A program made the translations under genes and the position numbers. From positions 4,910,775 through 4,974,774 of the forward strand of contig OZ014418.1 in the NCBI GenBank assembly GCA_963965975.1: DNA of 64,000 bases, read 5' to 3'. Every line of letters starts with the position of its first letter. Position 1 is the first letter of the stretch. Source of the stretch: Xestospongia bergquistia (taxonomy: Eukaryota > Porifera > Demospongiae > Haplosclerida > Petrosiidae). Positions 33,691-46,799 of the stretch are shown here, in pieces. Below the pieces are notes generated by a model. That model did not search any database, was not told the origin of the DNA, and saw only the letters and a program-made list of their open reading frames with translations.

Positions 33691-36600
33691 ATAGCAGTTT
33701 ATTTCCTTAGTCCCGTAGAGTCCTTTAGACTGAGCAGTTTACTTTATAAACTTTACTCAATAGTCTAAACCTTCTAAAGTCTTTAAATTAAAGACTTTAG
33801 ATTGTTATCACAAACTTACTTACTAAACTGTTAATAATAGTTTAATTAGTTAGTCCCATAGAGTCCTTTAGACCTATTAGTTTACTTTACAAACTTCACT
33901 CAATAGGCTAAAGCTTCTAAAGTCTTTAAATTAAAGAGTTTTTAGTCTTAATGCAAGCCAACTTACTAAAATGTTAACAGCAGTTTCTTTAGTTAGTTTC
34001 ATAGAGCCCTTTATACTGAGCTGCTTACTTTATAAACTTCACTCAATACTCTAAACCTTCTAAAGTCTTTAAATTAAAGACTTTAGAGTGTTAATGCAAA
34101 CCAACTTACTAAACTGTTAATAATAGTTTATTTAGTTAGTCCCATAGAGTCCTTTAGACCTATCAGTTTAGAGGGTTAATGTAAACCAACTTACTAAACG
34201 GTTAATAGCAGTGTATTTCTTTAGTCCCATAGAGTCCTTTAGACTGAGCAGTTTACTTTATAAACTTTACTCAATAGTCTAAACCTTCTAAAGTCTTTAA
34301 ATTAAAGAGTTTAGAGTGTTATCACAAACTAACTTACTAAACTGTTAATAATAGTTTATTTAGTTTGTCCGATAGAGTCCTTTAGACCTATCAGTTTACT
34401 TTACAAACTTTACTCAATAGTTTAAGCCTTGTAAAGTCTTTAAATTAAAGACTTTAGAGTGTTAATGCAAACCAATTTACTAAACTGTTAATAGCAGTTA
34501 AATTAGTTAGTCCCGTAGAGTCCTTTAGACCTATCAGTTTACTTTACAAAATTCACTCAATAGTCTAAACATTCTAAAGTCTTTAAATTAAAGACTTTAA
34601 AGGGTTAATGCAAACCAACTTACTAAACTGTTAATAGCAGTTTATTTCTTTAGTCCCATAGAGTCCTTTAGACTGAGTTGTTTACATTATAAAATTTACT
34701 CAACAGTCAAAGCCTTCTAAAGTCTTTAAATTAAAGACTTTAGAGTGTTATCACAAACTAACTTACTAAACTGTTAATAATAGTTTATTTAGTTAGTCCC
34801 ATAGAGTCCTTTAGACCTATCAGTTTACTTTACAAACTTCACTCAATAGTCTAAAGCTTTCAAAGTCTTTAATTTAAGACTTCAGTTAATGCAAACCAAC
34901 GTACTAAATTCTTAACAGCAGTTTATTTATTTAGTTTCATAGAGCCCTTTAGACTGAGCTTCTTACTTTATAAACTTCACTGAATAGTCTAAACCTTCTA
35001 AAGTCTTTAAATTAAAGACTTTAGAGTGTTATCACAAACTAACTTACTAAACTGTTAATAATAGTTTATTTAGTTAGTCCCATAGAGTCCTTTAGACCTA
35101 TCAGTTTACTTTACAAACTTTACTCAATAGTTTAAACCTTCTAAAGTCTTTAAATTAAAGACTTTAGAGTGTTAATGCAAACCAACTTACTAAACTGTTA
35201 ATAGCAGTTAAATTAGTTAGTCCCGTAGAGTCCTTTAGACCTATCAGTTTACTTTACAAACTTCACTCAATAGTCTAAACCTTCTAAAGTCTTTAAATTA
35301 AAGACTTTAAAGGGTTAATGCAAGCCAACTTACTAAACTGTTAATAGCAGTTTATTTCTTTAGTCCCATAGAGTCCTTTAGACTGAGTTGTTTACATTAT
35401 AAACTTTACTCAACAGTCTAAGCCTTCTAAAGTCTTTAAGTTAAAGACTTTAGAGTGTTATCACAAACTAACTCACTAAATTGTTAATAATAGTTTATTT
35501 AGTTAGTCCCATAGAGTCCTTTTGACCTATCAGTTTACTTTACAAAATTCACTCAATAGTCTAAAGCTTCTAAAGTCTTTAATTTAAAGACTTCAGAGAG
35601 TTAATGCAAACCAACTTACTAAACTGTTAACAGCAGTTTTTTTAGTTAGTTTCATAGAGCCCTTTAGACTGAGCTGCTTACTTTATAAACTTCACTCAAT
35701 AGTCTAAACCTTCTAAAGTCTTTAAATTAAAGACTTTAGAGTGTTATCACAAACTAACTTACTAAACTGTTACTTATATTTTATTTAGTTAGTCCCATAG
35801 AGTCCTTTAGACCTATCAGTTTATTTTACAAACATCACACAATTGTCTAAAGCTACTAAAGTCTTTAATTTAAAGACTTCAGAGTGTTAATACAAACCAA
35901 CTTACAAAACTGTTAATAGCAGTTTATTTAGTTAGTTTCATAAAGCCCTTTATACTGAGCAGTTTACTTTATAAACCTTACTCAATAGTCTAAAACTTCT
36001 AAAGTCTTTAAATTGAAGACTTTAAAGATTTACTGCAAACTAACTTACAAAACTGTTAATAATAGTTTATTTAGTTATTCCCAAAGAGTTTTGTAGACCG
36101 AGCAGTTTACTTTATATACTTCACTCAATAGTCCAAACCTTCTAAACTCTTTAATTTAAATGAGCAGTTAACTTTATAAAATTTTCTAAATAGTATAAAC
36201 CTTCTAAAGTCTTTAAATTAAAGACTTTAGAGTGTTAATGCAAACCAACTTTCTAAACTGTTAATAGCAGTTTATTTCTTTATTCCCATAGAGTCCTTTA
36301 CACTGAGCAGTTTACTTTATAAACTTTACTCAATAGATTAAACCTTCTAAACTCTTTAAATTAAAGACTTTAGAGTGTTAGTGCAAACCAACTTATTAAA
36401 CTGTTAATAGCAGTTTATTTAGTTAGTCCCATAGAGTCTTTTAGACTGAGCAGTTTACTTTACAAACTTCACTCAATAGTCTAAACCTTCTAAAGTCTTT
36501 AATTTAAAGACTTCAGAGTGTTAATGCAAACCAACTTACTAAACTGTTAACAGCAGTTTATTTAGTTAGTTTCATAGAGACCTTTAGACTGAGCTGTTTA

Positions 36601-38130
36601 CTTTATAAACTTCACTCAATAGTCTAATCCTTCTAAAGTCTTTAAATTAAAGACTTTAGAGGATTAACGCAAACCAACTTACTAAACTAGTAATAACAGT
36701 TTATTTAGTTAGTTTCATAGAGTCCTTTAGACTGACCAGTTTACTTTATAAACTTCACTTAATAGTCTAAACATTCAAAACTCTTTAATTTAAAGACTTT
36801 AGAGTGTTAATGTAAACCAACTTACTGAACTTTTAATAGCAGTCTATTTCTTTAGTCCCATAGAGTCCTTTAGATTGAGCAGTTTATTTTATAAACCTTA
36901 CTCAATAATCTAAACATTCTAAAGTCTTTAAATTAAAGACTTTAGAGTGTTAATGCAAACCAACTTACTAAACTGTTAATAGCAGTTTATTTCTTTAGTC
37001 CCATAGAGTCCTTTAGACTGAGCAGTTTACTTTATAAACTTTACTCAATAGATTAAACCTTCTAAAGTCTTTAAATTAAAGACTTTAGAGTGTTAATGCA
37101 AACCAACTTACTAAACTGTTAATAGCAGTTAATTTAGTTAGTCCGATAGAGTCCTTTAGACCTATCAGTTTACTTTACAAACTTCACTCAATAGTCTAAA
37201 CCTTCTAAAGTTTTTGAATTAAAGACTTTAGAGGATTAATGCAAACCAATTTACTAAAATGTTAATGGCAGTTTATTTCTTTAGACCCATATAGTCCTTT
37301 AGACTGAGCAGTTTACTTTATAAACTTTACTCAATAGTCTAAACCTTCAAAAGTATTTAAATTAAAGACTTTAGAGTGTTATCACAAACTAACTTACTTA
37401 ACTGTTAATAATAGTTTATTTAGTTACTCCCATAGAGTCCTTTAGACCTATCAGTTTACTTTACAAATTTCACTCAAACGTCTAAAGCTTCTAAAGTCTT
37501 TTATTTAAAGACTTCAGAGTGTTAATGCAAAGCAACTTACTAAACTGTAAACAGCAGTTTATATAGTTAGTTTCATAGAGCCCTTTAGACTGAGCTGTTT
37601 ACTTTATAAACTTCACTCAATACTCTAAACCTTCTAATGTCTTTAGTCTTTAAATTGAAGACTTTAGAGTGTTGATGCAAACAAACTTACTAAACTGTTA
37701 ATAGCAGTTTATTTCTTTAGTCCCATAGAGTCCTTTAGACTGAGCTGTTTACATTATAAACTTTACTCAATAGTCTAAACCTTCTAAAGTCTTTAAATTA
37801 AAGACTTTAGAGTGATAATGCAAACGAACTTACTAAACTGTTAATAACAGTTTATTTAGTTAGTTTCATAGAGTCCTTTAGACAGACCAGTTTACTTTAT
37901 AAACTTTGCTCAATAGTCTAAACCTTCTAAAGTCTTTAATTTAAAGACTTTAGTGTGTTAACGCAAACCAATTTACTGAATTGTTAATAGCATTTCATTT
38001 CTTTAGTCCCATATAGTCCTTTAGACTTAGCAGTCTACCTTATAAACTTTACTCAATAGTCTAAACCTTCTAACGTGATTAAATTAAAGACTATAAAGTG
38101 TTAATGCAAACCAACTTACTGCACTGTTAA
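33691..38130 (-). repeat. 5,956-bp segment, second tandem copy (about 1,517 bp shorter)
   Basis: This copy follows the first directly and is about 4,439 bp long. The offset changes at about 36,160-36,168, where CTCTTTAATTTAAA runs straight into TGAGCAG and skips the rest of a dyad and more. TTTAAA is common to both sides of the break. The missing 1,517 bp can be read as one loss. Equally, it can be a loss of about 370 bp here plus a later gain of one 8-monomer unit (1,143 bp) in the first copy. The shared TTTACACTGAG (30,711 and 36,297) favours the second reading. Confidence 0.75.
34147..34231 (-). repeat. 85-bp truncated monomer, duplicated copy
   Basis: The same deletion breakpoint as at 28,191-28,275 (CAGTTTA joined to GAGGG), again with an 85-bp anchor spacing, 5,956 bp downstream. 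Because such a deletion is unlikely to arise twice, it shows that the two segments are copies of each other and that the deletion came before the duplication. Confidence 0.85.
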
Positions 38131-41100
38131 TAGCAGTTTATTTGTTTAGTCCAATAGAGTCCTTTAGACTGAGCAGTTTACTTTATTAACTTTACACAAT
38201 AGTTTAAACCTTCTAAAGTCTTTAAATTAAAGACTTTAGAGTGTTTATGCAAACCAAGTTACTAAACTGTTAATAGCAGTTAATTAGTTAGTCCCATAAA
38301 GTCCTTTAGACCTATCAGTTTTCTTTACAAAATTCACTGAATAGTCTAAACCTTCTAAAGCCTTTAAATTAAAAACTTTTGAGTGTTAATGCAAACCAAC
38401 TTACTAAACTGTTAATAGCAGTTTATTTCTTTAGTCCCATAGGGTCCTTTAGACTTAGCAGTTTACTTTATAAACTTTACTCAATAGATTAAACCTTCTA
38501 AAGTATTTAAATTAAAGACTTTAGAGTGTTATCACAAACTAACTTACTAAACTGTTAATAATAGTTTATTTAGTTAGTCCCATAGAGTCCTTTAGACCTA
38601 TCAGTTTACTTTACAATCTTCACTCAATTGTCTAAAGGTTCTAAAGTCTTTAATTTAAAGACTTCAGAGTGTTAATGCAAACGAACTTACTAAAATGTTA
38701 ACAGCAGTTTATTTAGCTAGTTTCATAGAGCCCTTTAGACTGAGCTGTTTACTTTATAAACTTCACTCAATACTCTAAACCTTCTAGAGTCTTGAAATTA
38801 AAGACTTTAGAGCGTTTAGGCAAACCAACTTACTAAACTGTTAATAGCAGTTTCTTTCTTTAGTCCCATAGAGTGCTTTAGACTGAGCAGTTTACTTCAT
38901 AAACTTTACTCAATAGTCTAAACCTTCTAAAGTCTTTAATTTAAAGACTTTAGAGTGTTAATGCAAACCAACTTACTAAACTGTTAATAGCAGTTCATTT
39001 CTTTAGTCCCATAGAGTCCTTTAGACTGAGCAGTCTACCTTATGAACATTACTCAATAGTTTAAACATTCTAAAGTCTTTAAATTGAAGACTTTAAAATG
39101 TTAATGCAAACCAACTTAGTAAACTGTTAATAGCAGTTTATTTCTTTAGTCCCATAGAGTCCTTTAGACTGAGCAGGTTACCTTATAAATTTTACTCAAT
39201 AGTTTAAACCTTCTAAAGTCTTTAAATTAAAGACTTTAGAGTGTTAATGCAAACCAACTTACTAAACTGTTAATAGCAGTTAATTAGTTAGTCCCATAGA
39301 GTCCTTTAGATCTATCAGTTTACTTTACAAACTTCACTGAATAGACTAAACCTTCCAAAGTCTTTGAATTAAAGACTTTAGAGTGTTAATGCAAACCAAC
39401 TTACTAAACTGTTAATAGCAGTTTCTTTCTTTAGTCCCATAGAGTCCTTTAGACTGAGCAGTTTACTTTATAAACTTTACTCAACAGATTAAACTTCTAA
39501 AGTATTTAATTTGAAGACTTTAGAGTGTTAATGCAAACCAACTTACTAAACTGTTAATAGCAGTTAATTTAATTAGTCCCATAGAGTCCTTTAGACTTAG
39601 CAGTTTACTTTATAAACTTCTCTCAATAGTCTAAATCTTCTAAACTCTTTAAATTAAAAACTTTAGAGTGTTTATGAGAACCAACTTACTAAACTGTTGA
39701 TAGCAGTTTATTTCTTTAGTCCCATAGAGTCCTTTAGACTGAGCAGTTTACTTTATAAACTTTACTCAATAGTGAAAACCTTCTAAAGTCTTTAAATTAA
39801 AGACTTTAGAGTGTTATCACAAAGTAACTTACTCAACTCTTAATAATAGTTTATTTATTTAGTCCCATAGAGTCCTTTAGACCTATCAGTTTACTTTACA
39901 AACTTCACTCAATTGTCTAAAGCTTCTAAAATCTTTAATTAAAAAGACTTTAGAGTGTTAATGCAAACCAACTTACTAAACTGTTAACAGCAGCTTATTT
40001 AGTTAGTTTCATAGAGCCCTTTAGATGAGCTGTTTACTTTATAAACTTCACTCAATACTCTAAACCTTCTAAAGTCTCCAAATTAAAGACTTTAGAGCGT
40101 TTATGCAAACAAACTTACTAAACTGTTAATAGCAGTTTCTTTATTTAGTCCAATAGAGTCCTTTAGACTGAGCAGTTTACTTTATAAACTTTACTCAATA
40201 GTCTAAACCTTCTAAAGTCTTTAATTTAAAGACTTTAGAGTGTGAATTCAAACCAACTTACTGAACTGTTAATAGCAGTTCATTTCTTAAGTCCCATAGA
40301 GTCCTTTAGACTGAGCAGTCTACCTTATAAACTTTAGTCAATAGTCTAAACCTTCTAAAGCCTTTAAATTAAAGACTTTAAAGTGTTAATGCAAACCAAC
40401 TTACTGAAATGTTAATAGCAGTTTATTTCTTTAGTCCCATAGAGTCTTTTAGACTGAGGAGTTTACTTTAAAAACTTTACTCGTTTAAACCTTATAAAGT
40501 CTTTAAATTAAAGACTTTAGAGGGTTAATGCAAACCAACTTACTAAACTGTTAATAGCAGTTTTTTTCTTTAGTCCCAGAGAGTCCTTTAGACTGAGCAG
40601 TTTACTTTATAAACTTTACTCAATAGTCTAAACATTCTAAAGTCTTTAAATTAAAGACTTTAGAGTGTTAATGCAAAACAACTTACTAAACTGTTGAAAG
40701 CAGTTTATCTAGTTATTTTGATAGAGCCCTCGAGAGTGAGCTTTTTACTTTATAAGCTTCACTCAATACTCTAAAGCTTCTAAACTCTTTAATTTAAAGA
40801 CTTCAGAGTTTCAATGCAAACCAACTTACTAAACTGTTAAAAACAGTTTATTTAGTTAGCCCCATAGAGTCCTTTAGAATGAGCAGTTTACTTTAAAAAA
40901 CTGACTCAATAGTCTAAACCTTCTAAAGTCTTTAAATTAAAGACTTTAGAGTGTTAATGCAAACGAACTTACTAAACTGTTAATAACATTTTATTTAGTT
41001 ATTTTTATAGAGTCCTTTAGACTGACCAGTTTACTTTAAAAACTTCGATAAATAGTCTAAACCTTCTAAAGTCTTTAATTTAAAAACTTTAGAGTGTTAA

Positions 41101-42924
41101 TGCAAACAAACTTACTGAACTGTTAATAGCTGTTCATTTCTTTAGTCCGATAGAGTCCTTTAGACTGAGCAGTCTACCTTATAAACTTTACTCAGTAGTC
41201 TAAACCTTCTAAAGTCTTTAAATTAAAGACTTTAAAGTGTTAATGCAAACCAACTTACTGAACTGCTAATAATAGTTTATTTAGTTAGTCTCATAGAGTC
41301 CTTTAGACCTATCTGTTTTCTTTTCAAACTTCAATCAATAGTCTAAACCTTCTAAAGTCTTTAAATTAAAGACTTTTGAGTGTTAATACAAACCAACTTA
41401 CGAAACTGTTAACAGCAGATTATTTAGTTAGTCTCATAGAGTCCTTTAGAAAGACCTGTTTACTTTGTAAACTTCACTCAATACTCTAAACCTTCTAAAG
41501 TCTTTAAATTAAAGACTTTAGAGTGTTAATGCAACCCAACTTACCAGACTGTTAATAGCAGTTTATTTCTTTAGTCCCATAGAGTCCTTTAGACTGAGCA
41601 GTTTACTTTATTAACATTACTCAATAGTCTAAACCTTCTAAAGTCTTTAAATTAAAGACTTTAGAGTGTTACGGTAAACTAACTTACAAATCTGTTAATA
41701 ATAGTTTATTTAATTAGTCCCATAGAGTCCTTTAGACCGAACTGTTTACTTTATAAACTTCACTCAACAGTCTAAACCTTCTAAACTCTTTAATTTAAAG
41801 ACTTCAGAGCGTTAATGCAAACCAACTTACTAAACTGTTAATAGCATTTTATTTAGTTAGTTCCTTAAAGTCCTTTAGAATGAGCAGTTTACTTTATAAA
41901 CTTCACTCAATAGTCTAAACCTTCTAAACTCTTCATTTTAAAGACTTTAGAGTGTTAATGCAAACCAACTTACTGAACTGTTAATAGCAGTTCATTTCTT
42001 CAGTCCCATAGAGTCCTTTAGACTGAGCAGTTTACTTTAGAAACCTCACTCAACAGTCAAAACATTCTAAAGTCTTTAAATTAAAGACTTTAGAGTGTTA
42101 ATGCGAACCAACTTACTAAACTGTTAATAGCAGTTTATTTCTTTAATCCCATAGAGTCCTTTAGACTGAGGAGTTTACTTTATAAACTTTACTCAATAGT
42201 CTAAACCTTCTAAAGTCTTTAAATTAAAGACTTTAGAGAGTTATCGCAAACTAACTTACTAAACTGTTAATAGCAGTTTTTTTAGTTAGTCCCATAGAGA
42301 TTTATAGACCAAGCTGTTTACTTTATAAACTTTACTCAATAGTCTAAACATTCTAAACTCCTTAATTTAAAGACTTGAGAGTAATAATGCAAACCAACTT
42401 TCTAAACTTTTAATAGCAGTTTATATACTTAGTCCCATAGAGTCCTTTAGAATGAGCAGTTTACTTTATAAAATTTACTCAGTAGTCTAAACCTTCTAAA
42501 GCCTTTAAATTAAAGACTATAGAGTGTCAATGCAAACGAACTTACTAAACTGTTAATAACAGTTTATTTAGTTAGTTTCATAGAGTCCTTTAGACTGACA
42601 ATTTTACTTTATAAACTTCACTCAATAGTCTAAACCTTCTAAACTCTTTAATTTAAAGACTTTAGAGTGTTAATGTAAACCAACTTACCGAACTGTTAAT
42701 AGCAGTTCATTTCGTTAGCCCCATAGGGTCATTTAGATTGAGCAGTTTACTTCATAAACTTTACTCAATAGTCTAAATCTTCTAAAGTCTTTAAATTAAA
42801 GACTTTAGAGGGTTAATGCAAACCAACTAATAAAACTGTTAATAGCAGTTTATTTAGTTAGTCCCATTAAGTCAATTTGACTGAGCAGTTTATATTATAA
42901 ACTTTACTCAACAGTCTAATCATT

Positions 42925-44110
42925 CTAAACTCATTAAATTAAAGACTTTAGAGTGTTAATGCAAAAAAACTTACTAACTGTTAAAAGCAGTTTACATAGT
43001 TAGTCCCATAGAGTCCTTTAGACTGAGCAGTTTACTTTACAAAATTTACTCAATATTCTAAACCTTCTAAAGTCTTCAAATTAAAGACCTTAGCGCGTTA
43101 ACGCAAACTATCTTACTAAAGTGTTAATAGCAGTTTCTTTCTTTAGTCCCATAGAGTCCTTTAAATTGAGCAGTTTACTTTATAAACTTTACTCAATAGT
43201 CTAAACCTTCTAAAGTCTTTAAATTAAAGATTTTAGAGTGTTAATGCAAACCAACTTACTAAACTGTTAATAGCAGTTTATTTAGTTAGTCCCATAGAGT
43301 CCTTTAGACCTATCAGTTTACTTTACAAACATCACTCAATAGTCTAATCCTTCTAAAGTCTTTAAATTAAAACCTTTATGGGGTTAATGCAAACCAACTT
43401 ACTAAACTAGTAATAACAGTCTATTCAGTTAGTTTCATAGAGTCCTTTAGACTGACCAGTTTACTTTATAAACTTCACTCAATAGTCTAAACTTTCAAAA
43501 CTCTTTAATTTAAAGACTTTAGAGTGTTAATGTAAACAAACTTACTGAACTTTTAATAGCAGCTTATTTCTTTAGTCCCATAGAGTCCTTTAGATTGAGC
43601 AGTTTACTTTATAAACTTTAATCAATAGTCTAAACCTTCTAAAGTCTTTAAATTAAAGACTTTAGAGTGTTAATGCAAACCAACTTACTAAACTGTTAAT
43701 AGCAGTTTATTTCTTTAGTCCCATAGAGTCCTTTAGACTGAGCAGTTTACTTTATAAACTTTACTCAATAGTCTAAACCTTCTAAAGTCTTTAAATTAAA
43801 GACTTTAGAGTGTTAATTCAAACCAACTTACTAAACTGTTAATAGCAGTTAATATAGTTAGTCCCATAGAGTCCTTTAGACCTATCAGTTTACTTTAGAA
43901 ACTTCACTCAATAGTCTAAACCTTCTAAAGTCTTTAAATTAGAGACTGTAGAGGGTTAATGCAAACCAACTTACTAAACTGTTAATAGCAGTTTATTTCT
44001 TTAGTCCCATAGAGTCCTTTAAACTGAGCAGTTTACTTTATAAACTTTACTCAATAGTCTAAACATTCTAAAGTCTTTAAATTAAAGACTTTATAGTGTT
44101 ATCACAAACT
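42925..44110 (-). repeat. Segment duplicated at 45,209-46,390 (offset 2,284)
   Basis: GCAAAAAAACTTACTAACTG lies at 42,961 and 45,245. CTTAGCG(C/T)GTTAACGC lies at about 43,091 and 45,375. CTAA(A/T)CTAGTAATAACAG lies at 43,402 and 45,686. All offsets are 2,284 bp, 16 monomers. The ends are approximate. Smaller differences are scattered through both copies, so this is older than the 428-bp event. Confidence 0.75.
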
Positions 44111-46799
44111 AACTTACTAAACTGTTAATAATAGTTTATTTAGTTAGTCCCATAGAGTCCTTTAGACCTATCATTTTACCTTACAAACTTCACTCAATAG
44201 TCTAAAGCTTCCAAAGTTCTTAATTTAAAGACTTTTGAGTGTTAATGCAAAACAACTTCTAAACTGTTAACAGCAGTTTATTTAATTAGTTTCATAGAGC
44301 CCTTTAGACTGAGCTGTTTACTTTATAAACTTCACTCAATAGTCTAAACCATCTAAAGTCTTTAAATTAAAGACTCTAGAGCGTTATTGCAAACCAACTT
44401 ACTAAACTCTTAATAGCAGTCTATTTTTTTAGTGCCATAGAGTCCTTTAACTGAGCAGTTTACTTTGTAAACTTTACTCAATAGTCTAAACCTTCTAAAG
44501 TCTTTAAATTAAAGACTTTGGAGTGTTAATCAAACTAACTTACAAAACTGTTAATAATAGTTTTTTAGTTAGTCCCAAAGAGTCCTTTAGACCGAGCTGT
44601 TTACTTTATAAACTTCACTCAATAGTCTAAACCTTCTAAACTCTTTAATTTAAAGACTTCAGAGTGTTAATGCAAACAAACTTACTAAACTGTTAATAAC
44701 AGTTTATTTAGTTAGCCCCATAGAGTCCTTTAGAATGAGCAGTTTACTTTAACAAACTGACTCAATAGTCTAAACCTTCTAAAGTCTTTAAATTAAAGAC
44801 AATAAAGTGTTAATGCAAACGAACTTACTAAACTGTTAATAACCATTTATTTAGTTAGTTTCATAGAGTCCTTTAGACTGACTATTTTACTTTATAAACA
44901 TCGCTCAATAGTCTAAACCTTCTAAAGTCTTTAAATTAAAGACTTTAATGTGTTCATATGCAAACCAACTTACTAAACTGTTAATAGCAGTTTATTTCTT
45001 TAGTCCCATAGAGTCCTTTAGACTGAGCAATTTACTTTATAAACTTTACTCAATAGTTTAAAACTTCCAAAGTCTTTAAATTAAAAACTTTAGAGTGTTA
45101 ATGCAAATCAACTTACTAAACTGTTAATAGCAGTTTATTTAGTTAGTCCCATAGAGTCCTTTAGACCTATCAGTTTACCTTATAAACATCACTCAATAGT
45201 CTAAACCTTCTAACTCATTAAATTAAAGACTTTAGAGTGTTAATGCAAAAAAACTTACTAACTGTTAATAGCAGGTTACATAGTTAGTCCCATAGAGTTC
45301 TTTAGACTAAGCAGTTTACTTTATAAAATTTACTCAATATTCTAAACCTTCTAAAGTCTTCAAATTAAAGACCTTAGCGTGTTAACGCAAACTATCTTAC
45401 TAAAGTGTTAATAGCAGTTTATTTCTTTAGTCCCAAAGAGTCCTTTAGATTGAGCAGTTTACTTTATAAACTTTACTCAATAGTCTAAATCTTCTAAAGT
45501 CTTTAAATTAAAGACTTTAAAGTCTTATCACAAACTAACTTACTAAAATGTTAATAATAGTTTACGTAGTTAGTCCCATAGAGTCCTTTAGACCTATCAG
45601 TTTAATTTACAAACTTCACTCAATAGTCTAATCCTTCTAAAGTCTTTAAATTAAAGACTTTAAAGGGTTAATGCAAACCAACTTACTAATCTAGTAATAA
45701 CAGTTTATTTAGCAAGTTTAATAGAGTCCTTTAGACTGACCAGTTTACTTTATAAACTTTACTCATTAGTCTAAACTTTCAAAACTCTTTAATTTAAAGA
45801 CTTTAGAGTGTTAATGTAAACCAACTTACTGAACTTTTAATAGCAGTTTATTTCTTTAGTCCCATAGAGTCCTTTAGATTGAGCAGTTTACTTAATAAAC
45901 TTTACTCAATAGTCTAAACCTTTTAAAGTCTTTAAATTAAAGACTTTAGAGTGTTAATGCAAACCAACTTACTAAACTATTAATAGCGGTTTATTTCTTT
46001 AGTCCCATAGAGTAATTTAGACTGAGCAGTTTACTTTATAAACTTTACTCAATAGTTTAAACCTTCAGAAGTCTTTAAATTAAAGACTTTAGAGTGTTAA
46101 GGCAAACCAACTTACTAAACTGTTAATAGCAGTTAATTTAGTTAGTCCCATAGAGTCCTTTAGACCTATCAGTTTACTTTACAAACTTCACTCAATAGTC
46201 TAAACCTTCTAAAGTCTTTAAATTAAAGACTTTAAAGGGTTAATGCAAACCAACTTACTAAACTGTTAATAGCAGTTTATTTCTTTAGTCCCATAGAGTC
46301 CTTTAGACTGAACAGTTTACTTTACAAACTTTACTCAATAGTCTAAACCTTCTAAAGTCTATAAATTAAAGACTTTAGAGTGTTATCACAAACTAACTTA
46401 CTAAACTGTTAATAGCAGTTTATTTCTTTAGTCCCATAGAGTCCTTTAGACTGAGCAGTTTACTTTTTAAACTTTACTCAAAAGTTTAAACCTTCAGAAG
46501 TCTTTAAATTAAAGACTTTAGAGTGTTAATGCAAGCAAACTTACTTAACTGTTAACAGCAGTTTATTTAGTAAGTTTCATAGAGCCCTTTAGACTGAGCT
46601 GTTTACTTTATAAACTTCACTTAACACTCTAAACCTTCTAATATCTTTAAATTAAAGACTTTAGAGCGTTAATGCAAACGAACTTACTAAACTGTTAATA
46701 GCAGTTTATTTCTTTAGTCCCATAGAGTCCTTTAGACTGAGCAGTTTACTTTATAATCTTTACTCAATAGTCTAAACCTTCTAATGTCTTTAAATTAAA

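Noticed and set aside
40680-40800. Non-satellite insertion at a poorly matching stretch
   Set aside because: The stretch (GTTGAAAGCAGTTTATCTAG and CCCTCGAGAGTGAGC) still aligns to the monomer along its whole length. It is a diverged unit, not an insertion.
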